DNA of 64,000 nt from an uncultured Faecalibacterium sp. (GCA_934561115.1 CAKTFS010000003.1:1-64000), one strand, 5' to 3'. Counted from the stretch's first letter, positions 55,331 through 63,787 are shown. The notes: generated by a model from the letters alone, not told the origin. Translations and numbers: made by a program.

Positions 55331-56128
55331 TTGACTCTGAAGGAAAAGATGAAAAAAGGCCCGGTTTTCGGTATGGCGTGCTTTACCGGCACGACCTGCG
55401 TGATCGAAAACATTGCCATGTCCGGTCTGGACTTTATCTATCTGGATCTGGAGCACACCAACTATATGCTGGATGAAGCATTCGAAAAGCAGATCATGGC
55501 TGCAAAGCTGCATGATATTTCGGTGCTGGTGCGCATGGCAGACGACAACGAGGTGGCCATCCGCAAGGTGCTGGAATGGGGCGCAGACGGCGTTGTGATC
55601 CCCCACTGCAAGACGGCCGAAATGGCACGCCGCAGCGTGGAGGGCGCAAAGTTTGCACCGCTGGGCCGCCGCGGCGGCGAGACCAATGTGCGCGCTGCCG
55701 GTTTTGGCTACCACAACTTTGACTGGAACGCCTACATCGAGCAGCAGAACCGTGATACGCTGGTCATCCCCATGGATGAGGACTATGAGTTTACCGACAA
55801 CATCGACGAGATCCTTGACGTGCCCGGCATTGATGCCGTCAACTTCGGACCCATCGACTACGCGGTTTCCAAGCAGCTGAAGATCGGCTACTCCATGGGC
55901 GAGGAAGTCCACGAGGCCTACAAGACGCTGGTAGCAAAGTGCCGCGCCAAGGGTCTGGGCGTTCTGGGCCCGGTGGTGCCTCCCACGCAGGAGAACCTGA
56001 AGCAGGCCATTGCAGACGGCTACAACATGATCATTCTCGGCAATGATATGTGGCACTTCCAGAAGGCTCTGAAGGAACTGGTGAACGATCAGGTCGCACC
56101 GGTGCGCAAGGAGCTGCTGGGCGAGTAA
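55331..56128 (+). CDS. HpcH/HpaI family aldolase
   Basis: This 265-residue class II (metal-dependent) pyruvate aldolase-like enzyme shows GLDFIYLDLEHTNY, VLVRMADDNEVAIRKVLEWGADGVVIPH (metal and base region) and DAVNFGPIDYAVS. Relatives cleave 2-keto-3-deoxy sugar acids or 4-hydroxy-2-oxo-acids to pyruvate and an aldehyde. Its place after a TRAP transporter suggests it degrades the imported acid. The start is TTG, six bases after AGAAGGTG. Confidence 0.88.
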   Translation: MTLKEKMKKGPVFGMACFTGTTCVIENIAMSGLDFIYLDLEHTNYMLDEAFEKQIMAAKLHDISVLVRMADDNEVAIRKVLEWGADGVVIPHCKTAEMARRSVEGAKFAPLGRRGGETNVRAAGFGYHNFDWNAYIEQQNRDTLVIPMDEDYEFTDNIDEILDVPGIDAVNFGPIDYAVSKQLKIGYSMGEEVHEAYKTLVAKCRAKGLGVLGPVVPPTQENLKQAIADGYNMIILGNDMWHFQKALKELVNDQVAPVRKELLGE

Positions 56129-56150
56129 CCGCTTACCCCTGAAATAGCTC

Positions 56151-56195
56151 AAAGGCACATACCCCCGCAGACGCGGCAGGGTATGTGCCTTTTTG
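56151..56195. terminator. bidirectional terminator after the aldolase gene
   Basis: AAAGGCACATACCC (56151-56164) pairs with 56179-56192, with an inner CCGC-AGAC-GCGG, and TTTTT follows. Confidence 0.88.
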
Positions 56196-56203
56196 CTTGC
56201 GGC

Positions 56204-56228
56204 CACATTGTTCAAGTTGAACAATGTG
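56204..56228. promoter_or_regulatory. perfect 25-bp palindrome of unknown function
   Basis: CACATTGTTCAA, one central G, then the exact reverse complement TTGAACAATGTG. It lies between two gene ends, so it is not an obvious promoter operator and it lacks a U-run. Confidence 0.6.
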
Positions 56229-56266
56229 AAACCTTGCCGTAGCTGCCCGGCATTTTTTTTCTTCGC

Positions 56267-57199
56267 TCAGCAGAAGCGGATGCGGTACTCCCGGGGGGTG
56301 CAGTGCTTGATCTCCCGGAAGGTCTTGATAAAGTAGCTGGCGTCGGAAAAACCGCATTCCAGCCCCACCTCGCCGGTCTTGAGCCGGGTGGAGCGCAGCA
56401 GCTCGGCGGCTTTTTCCACCCGGAACTGCTTGACGTACTGGATGGGCGTGATGCCCAGAAACTGCCGGAAACTGCGCAGACAGGCGCTTTCGCTCAGGGC
56501 GACGCACCCGGCCAGTTTTTCCACGGTCAGCTCCTCGGCGTAGTGCTCCTCTACATAGCGCAGCATCTGCTTCATCCGTTCCGAGGCGATCTGCTCCTGC
56601 TCCGATACCTTCACCTTGCCGCTGACGCATTGGGTGATGAGCAGCCGCAGGGCGGCGGTAAGGTGATACCGCACCCGGTTCTCGTAGTCGAAAGGCTCGT
56701 CCGCCACGCCCTTCCATGCCTCCCGCAGGCAGAGCAGTACCTGCCGCTGCCATGGCACGGCCTCGTCCAGTAAAAAGAAGGGCGGCGTGCCCGGCTGCAA
56801 AAGCGGGCGGATGAGCTTTTGCCAGAACACGGTGTCCATGCCGCCGACAAGCCGCGGCTGGAACACGCCGGAGTGCAGCAGCGCCCTGCCCTCGGCAGGC
56901 TCTACCGCGTGCAGCGCCCCGGAGTTGACAAATACGCCCTGCCCGGTCTGCAGAGTCAGCCGGGTCTTGTTCACATCCACATGGATAGGACCCAGCGCCG
57001 CCAGAATAAACTCGAACTCCTCGTGCCAGTGCCACGCCACCGAGTAGCTGGAAAGGTCCTCGGCATAGCAGGCAATGGGGAACAGCGGGCTGCCGTGCTG
57101 GGTCTGCTCCCGCCCGGCGGCATCGGCCACCACGGCGGTGGCGCTGGAAAGCCCCACCCGGCCGCTGGTATAGGAGGCACAGCTTGTCTGATATGCCAT
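56267..57199 (-). CDS. AraC-family transcriptional regulator
   Basis: This 310-residue regulator has an N-terminal cupin sensor domain (about 35-175, with WHWHEEFEFILAALGPIHVDVN). The C-terminal double helix-turn-helix (about 205-305) contains VEKLAGCVALSESACLRSFRQFLGITPIQYVKQFRVEKAAELL and LECGFSDASYFIKTFREIKHCTPREYR. The effector and targets are not evident. It converges on the aldolase gene and has no close partner. The ATG at 57199 with GGAAAGGA upstream is used. A TTG nine bases earlier is possible. Confidence 0.9.
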   Translation of the reverse strand: MAYQTSCASYTSGRVGLSSATAVVADAAGREQTQHGSPLFPIACYAEDLSSYSVAWHWHEEFEFILAALGPIHVDVNKTRLTLQTGQGVFVNSGALHAVEPAEGRALLHSGVFQPRLVGGMDTVFWQKLIRPLLQPGTPPFFLLDEAVPWQRQVLLCLREAWKGVADEPFDYENRVRYHLTAALRLLITQCVSGKVKVSEQEQIASERMKQMLRYVEEHYAEELTVEKLAGCVALSESACLRSFRQFLGITPIQYVKQFRVEKAAELLRSTRLKTGEVGLECGFSDASYFIKTFREIKHCTPREYRIRFC

Positions 57200-57468
57200 A
57201 TTCACCAATTCCTTTCCGCAATACTTTGAATGTTTTTTATCAATGCCGGTTTTGTTGCATATACTATGCGGTTCTGTTCTATTATTTGCGATTGTTTTGT
57301 GGTATTATCCTATCAGAGCTTCCAAGCTCAGTATAGCACCAAGGCAGCCGGGACGCAAGCTGCATAAGCGCATTCCCTGCCGGGCAAAACCGCTATTCTC
57401 CCGCCGCCTGTCCAAAGAGGACCGGACGGCAAGTGTAACATAAACCAATTCATCAAGGAGGTATTCCT

Positions 57469-57723
57469 ATGCTTCGTATCGAGTATTTTGATAAGGAACG
57501 TTTCATGCGCCAGCTTTCTGCCAGCCACGGCAGCGTGCTGCTGCATCTGGACAACGGCAAGACCTGCGACCTGAAGAAGGACGCTACCGCACGCTCTATG
57601 CTGCAGATGATGGACACTGCCCCCAAGAAGGGCTTTGACCTCACCGTGACCGACCCCGCCGACGTGACCGGCTTCCTGCGCTATATGCTGGAGGCAGGCC
57701 GCACCGAGCGCATGGCCGGCTGA
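57469..57723 (+). CDS. small conserved-looking protein, function unknown
   Basis: This 84-residue soluble protein shows YFDKERFMRQLSASHGSVLLHLDNGKTCDL and TDPADVTGFLRYMLEAGR. It has no signal or membrane segment. An excellent AAGGAGG site and a strong terminator downstream support it as a real monocistronic gene. I do not recognise the family. Confidence 0.65.
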   Translation: MLRIEYFDKERFMRQLSASHGSVLLHLDNGKTCDLKKDATARSMLQMMDTAPKKGFDLTVTDPADVTGFLRYMLEAGRTERMAG

Positions 57724-57765
57724 GTAATGCCAATCTCTTATCCCAATAAGTGTCACAGCAAATGC

Positions 57766-57804
57766 AAAGCGCCCGCTCCGGCTTTGACCGGGGCGGGCGT
57801 TTTG
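57766..57804 (+). terminator. terminator after the 84-residue protein gene
   Basis: CGCCCGCTCCGG pairs with CCGGGGCGGGCG around a 6-nt loop, flanked by AAAG and TTTT. Confidence 0.85.
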
Positions 57805-57884
57805 CCTGTTTTACCGGAAGGCTTGCGCAGGCGGGTAGTCTGTGGTAAGCTGAAAGCAGAAAAACAAAACGGAGGGGAACGACT

Positions 57885-58523
57885 ATGAACCTGAAGGAAG
57901 CATTCCGCTACCAGAATAAGCTCCAGTCCCTGCTGGACGAGGCACAAGGCATTCTGGACTGTGATTCCAACGTGACCAAGGTAGCCAACACCTACCTGCG
58001 CCACAAGGTGATGCCAGAAGCCGAGGACGAGACCGTTATGGACGTGGCACAGACCGAATATGCGGAGCAGATCACCGACATTGCCCGGTTCATGCTCTAT
58101 CTGCTGGAGGAGAAGAGCCGCCTGTTTGCCGCCATCCGCAAGGCAAAGGATGCGCTGGACATGGATATGGACAGCGAGGTCAGCCTGAACGCTGCGCGCC
58201 AGAGCATTGCCCGCACCTTCAAGCGGATGAACGACCTGCGCAGCTCCGAGCAGCTGCTTTCCGGCGGGGGCACCGGCTACCGTTTCAACGCCGAGGGCAA
58301 CCAGATCTCCTACTGCTGCGATGTGAAGCGGGTGACCACCATCAACTACGACCGCAAGGTCATCCATGCCGCGCTGGGCAGGCTGAACCGGCAGGCAGAC
58401 GAGACCTCCAACCGGCTGGACCTCTGCCTTGTGACCTCCAAGGTGGACTACACCGTCCCCTTTGATGTGAACGCCAGCTTTGCCGAGGCCTTTGAGACCT
58501 ATCTGGAAAACGCAAAAAGCTAA
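57885..58523 (+). CDS. hypothetical protein
   Basis: This 212-residue soluble protein is mostly helical in the first two thirds (LKEAFRYQNKLQSLLDEAQGIL, EQITDIARFMLYLLEEKSRLFAAIRKAKDAL). A shorter mixed C-terminal part has RFNAEGNQISYCCDVKRVTTINYDRK. ACGGAGGGG precedes the ATG. It is possibly a structural or phage-derived family, but I do not recognise it. It is monocistronic, followed by the inverted-repeat element. Confidence 0.7.
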   Translation: MNLKEAFRYQNKLQSLLDEAQGILDCDSNVTKVANTYLRHKVMPEAEDETVMDVAQTEYAEQITDIARFMLYLLEEKSRLFAAIRKAKDALDMDMDSEVSLNAARQSIARTFKRMNDLRSSEQLLSGGGTGYRFNAEGNQISYCCDVKRVTTINYDRKVIHAALGRLNRQADETSNRLDLCLVTSKVDYTVPFDVNASFAEAFETYLENAKS

Positions 58524-58531
58524 ACAACGCT

Positions 58532-58914
58532 CCACCGGCTATTTTGGGTGCGGCAAGCGCCGGGTGCACGGCTGCCGGTTCAGGTGCAGATGAACTATAA
58601 GGCTGCACATTTCCGCAAGGAAGCTTCGGTACGGCTCACCTTACGAGCCAGCATAGTATGAAAAAATCTTGCGTTCGGCTTTTCCGCCACCGCCAGACGC
58701 TTTTTCGCCGAAACCGTCCCTTGCTCCTTCCCGCATTCCTGCTTTTGCGCTTACGTCTCCATGGGCAGGCAGGCAAGCCACCCTTCATGAATTTTGCCCG
58801 CAGACTGCTGCGGGCGCACACTTTCTGCGTGCCGGGCGGGCGCATTGCGCCCCTTTGCACGCGGAGTAAAATGGCAGCCGCCCCTGCGCTTGCCGTATCC
58901 AAAATAGCCGGTGG
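58532..58914. mobile_element. 383-bp element bounded by 42-45 bp inverted repeats
   Basis: The left arm (58532-58576) starts CCACCGGCTATTTTGG and the right arm (58873-58914) ends CCAAAATAGCCGGTGG. After the perfect outer 16 bp the arms match imperfectly over their full lengths. The interior has a TTCC-GCAA-GGAA hairpin and GGCTC/GAGCC but no credible gene. It could be a MITE-like insertion or a large structured RNA closed by a long stem. No clear target duplication is seen. Confidence 0.6.
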
Positions 58915-59006
58915 GAAAGGCCGCAAATGATAAACGGGGACTTGTGGCTGGTGTTAAAGGCTTTCTGTATTCAATAAAAAATCACCCGACACCGGAGGTG
59001 TGCTCT

Positions 59007-59162
59007 ATGAAAAAATGCAATCTGTTTTATCTCAGCGGACTGCTGTTTTTTCTTGCTGCGGCGCTGAACTTTTTTACCGGCGAAGATCACTCCACGGCGG
59101 TGGTATGGCTCTGCCTTGGCTCCAGCTTTTTGTGTCTGGGGTATTCGCAGCAGAAAAAATAA
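59007..59162 (+). CDS. small two-helix membrane protein
   Basis: This 51-residue protein is almost entirely two hydrophobic helices (LFYLSGLLFFLAAALNFF and AVVWLCLGSSFLCLGY) joined by GEDHST, with lysine-rich ends. A strong GGAGGTG lies six bases before the ATG, and a terminator-like hairpin follows at 59173. The function is unknown. This pattern is common among small stress or immunity-type membrane proteins, which is only inference. Confidence 0.65.
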   Translation: MKKCNLFYLSGLLFFLAAALNFFTGEDHSTAVVWLCLGSSFLCLGYSQQKK

Positions 59163-59172
59163 AGCAGCAGGC

Positions 59173-59210
59173 CAGCCCCGGCGGGGAAAAATCTGCCGGG
59201 GCTGCAATTC
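59173..59210 (+). terminator. hairpin after the 51-residue protein gene
   Basis: CAGCCCCGGC pairs with GCCGGGGCTG (59195-59204) and is followed by CAATTCTTT. Confidence 0.65.
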
Positions 59211-59273
59211 TTTGCGGGGCTTGTTCGTATTCCAGACAGAGCAACGAAATTTCGACAAAGACGAGGGATGCGT

Positions 59274-60044
59274 ATGTCAACCAAACCGATCCATTCCACT
59301 GCTGCGGCCCGCTTTGACCTGAGCGCAGCGGCCCTTCATATCCTTGCCATGGCGCTGATGCTGATGGACCACCTGTGGGCGACCCTGCTGCCCGCGCAGG
59401 AATGGCTGACCTGTGCCGGGCGGGTGGCCTTTCCAATCTTTGCTTTTATGGCGGTAGAGGGATATTTCCACACCCATGATCTGAAAAAATACACCCTGCG
59501 TCTGCTGCTTTTTGCCCTGCTTTCGGAAATTCCCTTCGATTTGATGTACGGCGGCACATGGTTCTACCCGGTGCACCAGAACGTCATCTGGACGCTGCTT
59601 TTGGGCATTCTGGGCATTCACTTGATGGAAACGGTGCGCAAAAAGCAGAAAACATGGTTGTACCTGCTGGCAGCGGCCCTTGTGGTGGCGGCAGGCGCGG
59701 TGTTGGGTACGCTGGGCATGGTGGACTACTACGGTGCCGGTGTGCTGACCGTGTTCATCTTCTACTTTTTTCACGGGCGCAAGTGGTGGTGTCTGCTGGG
59801 GCAGCTGGCTGCACTGTACTGGGTCAACGTGGAGCTGTTGGGCGGGCTTATGTACCCCATCCGGCTCTTCGGCATGGACTTTGAGCTTTGCCAGCAGGGG
59901 CTGGCGCTGCTGGCACTGGTGCCCATCTGGCTGTACCGCGGGCGGCAGGGCTACCACAGCAAGCCTTTCCAGTATGCCTGCTACGCCTTTTACCCCGTGC
60001 ACATGCTGCTGCTGGTTCTGGTGCTGAACTTCGTGAACCGCTAA
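59274..60044 (+). CDS. TraX-family membrane protein
   Basis: This 256-residue protein has about eight helices. The start region LHILAMALMLMDHLWATLLP and the segment RVAFPIFAFMAVEGYFHT are typical of the TraX family, whose F-plasmid founder acetylates pilin. In Firmicutes these proteins are chromosomal, resemble acyltransferase-3 membrane enzymes, and have no defined substrate. ATG 59274 is chosen because GAGGG is six bases upstream. The earlier ATG at 59268 abuts it. Confidence 0.87.
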   Translation: MSTKPIHSTAAARFDLSAAALHILAMALMLMDHLWATLLPAQEWLTCAGRVAFPIFAFMAVEGYFHTHDLKKYTLRLLLFALLSEIPFDLMYGGTWFYPVHQNVIWTLLLGILGIHLMETVRKKQKTWLYLLAAALVVAAGAVLGTLGMVDYYGAGVLTVFIFYFFHGRKWWCLLGQLAALYWVNVELLGGLMYPIRLFGMDFELCQQGLALLALVPIWLYRGRQGYHSKPFQYACYAFYPVHMLLLVLVLNFVNR

Positions 60045-60049
60045 GAAAA

Positions 60050-60262
60050 ACGGGACGATCTGGAATGCGCTCCGCTTTGCTCTGCGCATGATCAGCGGAA
60101 AGCTTATTTTAAATTTTGCGTTTGGAGTGACCGCGTTTGCGTAGCAATGAAAGCCCCAGTGGGGCTTTTAAGCGGCAGAGCGGTCTGCGTTAGCAGATGG
60201 AGGGGCTTTGCCCCGACAAGCTCTGCGGAGCGCGACAAACGCATTTTCACGAGAGGGGTCGT
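60050..60262 (+). repeat. variable-hairpin element, copy F (expanded)
   Basis: Stem 1 is ATGCGC/GCGCAT (60065-60070, 60084-60089). The loop TCCGCT (60071-60076) is complementary to AGCGGA (60094-60099). The part before the tail, CTCTGCGGAGCGCGACAAACGCATTTTCAC (60221-60250), matches copy B, but about 100 bp of extra hairpins (AAGCCCC/GGGGCTT, GGGGC/GCCCC) replace the left arm. The tail is TTTTCACGAGAGGGGTCG. Confidence 0.78.
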
Positions 60263-60417
60263 AGAGGTGGATTTTCGCTGAAACACAATTATCCCATCTG
60301 TACAAGACCGCTGCACAAACGCTGTGTGGCGGCCTTGCTATTTTGTGCCCGGTGCTTTCCTATAAACGCAAAGCATGGTATACTGAAGGCGGAAAACAAA
60401 AGCTTGGAGGAGCAACA

Positions 60418-61275
60418 ATGACAAACAAGAAGCTGAACTGCCCCGCAATCGCCAAGGAGACGGCCATCCTGACTGGAGCCGTCGCCATTATTGCGGCGGC
60501 GGTCTATTTTTTTCTGGTGCCCAGCCATACATCTGTCAGCAGTATTTCCGGCCTTGGCATCGTGCTTTCTAATTTTGTGCCGCTGCCGCTTTCGGCCATT
60601 ACCATGGTGCTGAATACCGTGCTGCTCATCATCGGTTTTTTCACCTGCGGCAGGGAGTTTGGTGCAAAAACCGTGTATACCAGCGTGATGCTGCCGGTAT
60701 TTCTGGGGCTTTTCGAGCGGCTGTTCCCGGATTTTGGCTCCATGACCGGCAGTCAGGAGCTGGATGTGCTGTGCTACATTCTGGTGGTCAGCGTGGGGCT
60801 GAGCATCCTGTTCAACCGCAACGCATCCTCCGGCGGGCTGGATATCGTGGCAAAGATCATGAATAAGTACCTGCACATGGAGTTGGGCAAGGCCATGTCC
60901 CTCTCGGGCATGTGCGTGGCGCTTTCCGCTGCCCTTGTCTATGATAAAAAGACCGTTGTCCTGAGCATTCTTGGTACCTACTTCAACGGTATGGTGCTGG
61001 ATCATTTCATCTTCGATAACAGTATCAAGCGCCGGGTGTGCATCATTACCGAAAAAGAGGAGGCGCTGCGGCAGTTCATCATCAACGACCTGCACAGCGG
61101 TGCCACCATGTACGAGGCCATCGGTGCATACAACTTTGAAAAGCACAACGAGATTATTACCATCGTGGACAAAAGCGAGTATCAGAAGCTGATGAACTTC
61201 ATCAACCGCGAGGACCCCAAGGCCTTTGTCACGATTTATAATGTATCCAGTGTGCACTATCAGCCCAAGCGCTGA
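60418..61275 (+). CDS. YitT family membrane protein
   Basis: This 285-residue protein has five to six membrane helices (about 15-200) and a C-terminal DUF2179 cytoplasmic domain (about 205-285, with RVCIITEKEEALRQFIINDLHSGATMYEAIGAY). It is widespread in Firmicutes with no settled function; transport or sensing has been suggested. ATG 60418 follows GGAGGAG. A TATACT box at 60379-60384 is a candidate -10. Confidence 0.88.
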   Translation: MTNKKLNCPAIAKETAILTGAVAIIAAAVYFFLVPSHTSVSSISGLGIVLSNFVPLPLSAITMVLNTVLLIIGFFTCGREFGAKTVYTSVMLPVFLGLFERLFPDFGSMTGSQELDVLCYILVVSVGLSILFNRNASSGGLDIVAKIMNKYLHMELGKAMSLSGMCVALSAALVYDKKTVVLSILGTYFNGMVLDHFIFDNSIKRRVCIITEKEEALRQFIINDLHSGATMYEAIGAYNFEKHNEIITIVDKSEYQKLMNFINREDPKAFVTIYNVSSVHYQPKR

Positions 61276-61370
61276 GCGGCACGGGGAAAGGGCGCAAAAG
61301 CCGTGCCCGGGGCTTTCCCGCAGCGGAAAACCGTGGTAGAATAAGAAAAAACGGAAAGGGAACGACAGCC

Positions 61371-62150
61371 ATGGACATCAGACTGGTTTGCAGCGATATT
61401 GACGGTACGCTGCTGCAATACGGCAAAAAGGAACTGGAGGGCGAGATCTTCGACCAGATCCGGGCGCTGCATCAGCGGGGCATCTGGTTCTGCCCGGCCT
61501 CCGGGCGGCAGTATACCAGCCTGCACAAACTTTTTGCACCGGTGGCGGACTGCTGCGTGTTTATCTGCGAAAACGGCGGCACCATTTTTAAGGAAGAACA
61601 GTGCATCGCTAAAAATCCCATGCCCCGGGCGCTGGCGGAGGAGATCGCCAACGATATGTGGACGCGCAGCGAGGGACAGGGCGAGGTGATGCTCTCCGGC
61701 CAGAACACTGCCTACCTGATGGAGCGCGGCCTTGGGATGCTGCAGCGGGTGCAGTTTGTGGGCAACCACTACCAGATCATCCACAGCCCCGCCGAGGTGC
61801 CGGAGGACATCACCAAGGTGTCTGTGTATCTGCACGAGGGCGTGGAAAACTATGTGGAGCGCTTTGTGCCCCACTGGAAACAGGCCAACTGCGCCGTGGC
61901 CGGGCCGTTCTGGATCGACACCACCTTTGCCAACAAGGGCATCGGGGTGCAGTGCGTGTGCCACACCCTTGGCATCGACCCTGCACAGGTCATGGCCTTT
62001 GGCGACAACTACAACGACGAGACCATGCTGGACGTGGTGGGCGTGCCCTACATTATGGAGAACGCCGCCGCCCCGCTGCGGGCAAAATACCAAAACCACA
62101 CCCCCCGCCCGGAGGATGTGCTGGCGCAGCTGCTGGCACAGCAGCCGTAA
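61371..62150 (+). CDS. Cof-type HAD phosphatase
   Basis: This 259-residue phosphatase is of the HAD-IIB (Cof) group. It shows motif I CSDIDGTLL (nucleophile and acid/base aspartates, residues about 6-14), PASGRQY (motif II), a lysine in the KGIG region, and MAFGDNYNDETML (motif IV). A cap domain lies between about 85 and 185. Such enzymes dephosphorylate sugar phosphates or FMN and PLP. Substrate is not predictable. It is followed 13 bp later by the YjbR-like gene. Confidence 0.9.
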   Translation: MDIRLVCSDIDGTLLQYGKKELEGEIFDQIRALHQRGIWFCPASGRQYTSLHKLFAPVADCCVFICENGGTIFKEEQCIAKNPMPRALAEEIANDMWTRSEGQGEVMLSGQNTAYLMERGLGMLQRVQFVGNHYQIIHSPAEVPEDITKVSVYLHEGVENYVERFVPHWKQANCAVAGPFWIDTTFANKGIGVQCVCHTLGIDPAQVMAFGDNYNDETMLDVVGVPYIMENAAAPLRAKYQNHTPRPEDVLAQLLAQQP

Positions 62151-62163
62151 AGGGGGCGAGCCC

Positions 62164-62535
62164 ATGGACCGCAAGGGATTGGAACAGCTTATTTTTGATA
62201 CTTACAGCGTAGAGCCGGACTACCCATGGATGGACACCCCGGAGTCGGCGGTGTTCCGCCACGCGGCAAACCGCAAGTGGTTTGCGCTGGTCACCACCGT
62301 GCCCAGAAGCAAGCTGGGTCTGCCCGGGCAGCAGCCGGTGGATATCGTGAACCTGAAATGCGACCCTATCCTCATCGGCTCCCTGCGGGCAGAGCCGGGT
62401 TTTTACCCGGCCTACCACATGAACAAGGAAAACTGGATCACCGCCGCGCTGGACGGCAGCGCCCCGGAGGACAAGCTCCGGCTGGTGCTGGACATGAGCT
62501 ACACCGCCACCGCACCCAAGCTGCGCAAAAAATAA
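62164..62535 (+). CDS. MmcQ/YjbR family protein
   Basis: This 123-residue protein shows WMDTPESAVFRHAANRKWFALVTTV, IVNLKCDPILIGSLR, GFYPAYHMNKENWITAALDG and MSYTATAPK, the standard pattern of the YjbR-like fold. These are small cytoplasmic proteins of uncertain role, some suggested to bind DNA. The spacing to the HAD gene suggests a two-gene operon. AAAGGGGGCGAG precedes the ATG. Confidence 0.9.
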   Translation: MDRKGLEQLIFDTYSVEPDYPWMDTPESAVFRHAANRKWFALVTTVPRSKLGLPGQQPVDIVNLKCDPILIGSLRAEPGFYPAYHMNKENWITAALDGSAPEDKLRLVLDMSYTATAPKLRKK

Positions 62536-62548
62536 TTTTATAGGGTAA

Positions 62549-62627
62549 GCCGGGAAGGTCCTCAGACCTTCCCGGCGGTAGAAAAAAGTGGTAAAATAAG
62601 GGCGGGCGCTGCAATTGCTGCCCGCCC
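62549..62627. terminator. two hairpins after the YjbR gene
   Basis: GCCGGGAAGGTC-CTCA-GACCTTCCCGGC (62549-62576) has no U-run. GGGCGGGC/GCCCGCCC (62600-62627) follows a TAAAAT box at 62592. Confidence 0.6.
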
Positions 62628-62676
62628 TCATTCGTATTCAGTGTAAAGGGACTGCATTTTGCAAAAGGAGGCAGCT

Positions 62677-63024
62677 ATGGCTATTTTTGAAAAGACCATC
62701 CGCAACCAGAACTTTGACACCCTGCTCCGCAAGCTGGAACACGCCATCCCGGACAGCAGCTGGTCGGCAGAACTGGAAGCCGGCAGCGACTTCAAGGAGG
62801 GCAGCGCCCGGTGCAGCGTGCGGGTGTTTGAGCGGTACAGCATGGTGGGCGGCAACCGTCTCAGCCTGACGCTGACCCTGTTCCAGAACGGGGACGCGCC
62901 CATCCGGCTGTCGGCCATTGCGGCGGGCGGCAGTCAGGCGGTGTTCTTTAAAATGAACACCCTCGGCGAGGACGCTTTTCTGAAGGACGTAAAGCAGCTG
63001 CTGGAAGAAATTTTGGAGGGCTGA
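62677..63024 (+). CDS. DUF6054-like protein
   Basis: This 115-residue soluble protein has the pattern ARCSVRVFERYSMVGGNRLSLTLTLF and GGSQAVFFKMNTLGEDAFL, which I associate with DUF6054. The family is uncharacterised. ATG 62677 follows AAAGGAGG. It stands one base before the DUF2500 gene. Confidence 0.72.
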   Translation: MAIFEKTIRNQNFDTLLRKLEHAIPDSSWSAELEAGSDFKEGSARCSVRVFERYSMVGGNRLSLTLTLFQNGDAPIRLSAIAAGGSQAVFFKMNTLGEDAFLKDVKQLLEEILEG

Positions 63025-63025
63025 T

Positions 63026-63391
63026 ATGTTTTATAGTGGGTTTGACGCATTTTTCAGCATTCTGTTCCCGCTGGTGTTTCTGGTGGTGCTGGGCATGATC
63101 CTGTTTACCATAGTGGGCAATCTGCGCAGATGGAGCAAAAATAATGCGTCCCCGCGCCTTACCGTCCCGGCCACTGTGGTGGCCAAGCGGACGAACGTTT
63201 CCCGCCATCATACGGACAATACGATGTCGCATACGTTCACTACCTATTATGCCACCTTTCAGGTGGAAAGCGGTGACCGCATGGAACTGGAAGTAGATGG
63301 TTCGGATTACGGAATGCTTGTCGAAGGCGACACCGGAAAGCTGAGCTTTCAGGGTACGCGCTACTTGGGGTTTGAACGGAAGAACGGGTGA
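63026..63391 (+). CDS. DUF2500 domain membrane protein
   Basis: This 121-residue protein has one N-terminal membrane helix (about 8-32) and a beta-rich domain (about 45-121) with VPATVVAKRTNVSRHH and TTYYATFQVESGDRMELEVDG, the DUF2500 pattern. The function is unknown. GGAGG precedes the ATG. The stop overlaps the next start (GTGA). Confidence 0.87.
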   Translation: MFYSGFDAFFSILFPLVFLVVLGMILFTIVGNLRRWSKNNASPRLTVPATVVAKRTNVSRHHTDNTMSHTFTTYYATFQVESGDRMELEVDGSDYGMLVEGDTGKLSFQGTRYLGFERKNG

Positions 63392-63687
63392 CCGAGATGC
63401 AGCAAAAGCATTCAAGTGTGCCGGAGATCGTGGGCAGAAGCCTGTTTTATACGCTGACGAACTATCTGCTTATCAGCATGGCGCTGTCCTTCCGTGCGCA
63501 GTGGTTTTCGGTCTTGTTCTCGGCGGCGCTTGTATGGTGCAACATGGAGTATTGGAACACTATTCATAGGCTGACCGGCAAAAAGCTTGCCGCGTGGGTC
63601 TTGTGGGGCGTCTGCATTGCTGTAAGTACAGGTGTTGCGTATTTTGCGGGGTATATCCAAGGAGCACTTGTTCCACTTGCGGTATAA
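63388..63687 (+). CDS. small membrane protein
   Basis: This 99-residue protein has about three helices (YTLTNYLLISMALSFRA, FSVLFSAALVWCNMEYW, AAWVLWGVCIAVSTGVAYFAGYI). The start is a GTG overlapping the previous stop. An ATG at 63397 is an alternative. Translational coupling supports it as the third gene of an operon with DUF6054 and DUF2500. I do not recognise the family. Confidence 0.65.
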   Translation: MTEMQQKHSSVPEIVGRSLFYTLTNYLLISMALSFRAQWFSVLFSAALVWCNMEYWNTIHRLTGKKLAAWVLWGVCIAVSTGVAYFAGYIQGALVPLAV

Positions 63688-63760
63688 TAAACGCGCTGTT
63701 GCGCAGTATTTTTGGAGAAATCGCAGAAGCTGTGACAAAAGTATTATTCTTTTATGAATT

Positions 63761-63787
63761 TTAGCACTCTACGCTTGACAGTGCTAA
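63761..63787 (+). promoter_or_regulatory. CIRCE element (HrcA operator)
   Basis: TTAGCACTC, a 9-bp spacer, then CAGTGCTAA: eight of nine bases of each arm pair. It overlaps the -35 box of the downstream promoter. Confidence 0.88.

Noticed and set aside
58590..58650. Resemblance to group II intron domain V or SRP RNA (GAGCCGTAC, CCGCAAGGAAGC)
   Set aside because: The match stops after 7-10 bases. The catalytic triad, bulge and tetraloop of domain V and the GGAAGGAAGCAGC core of SRP RNA are absent.
58532..58914. RNase P RNA or tmRNA, given the 383-nt size
   Set aside because: None of the conserved RNase P core motifs and no tRNA-like ends or tag frame of tmRNA are present.
58636..58926. Arginine-rich open frame of 96 codons inside the inverted-repeat element
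   Set aside because: It runs through the terminal repeat, has no ribosome site, and its composition (WRRKRKSRN and the like) is what a GC-rich non-coding repeat gives.
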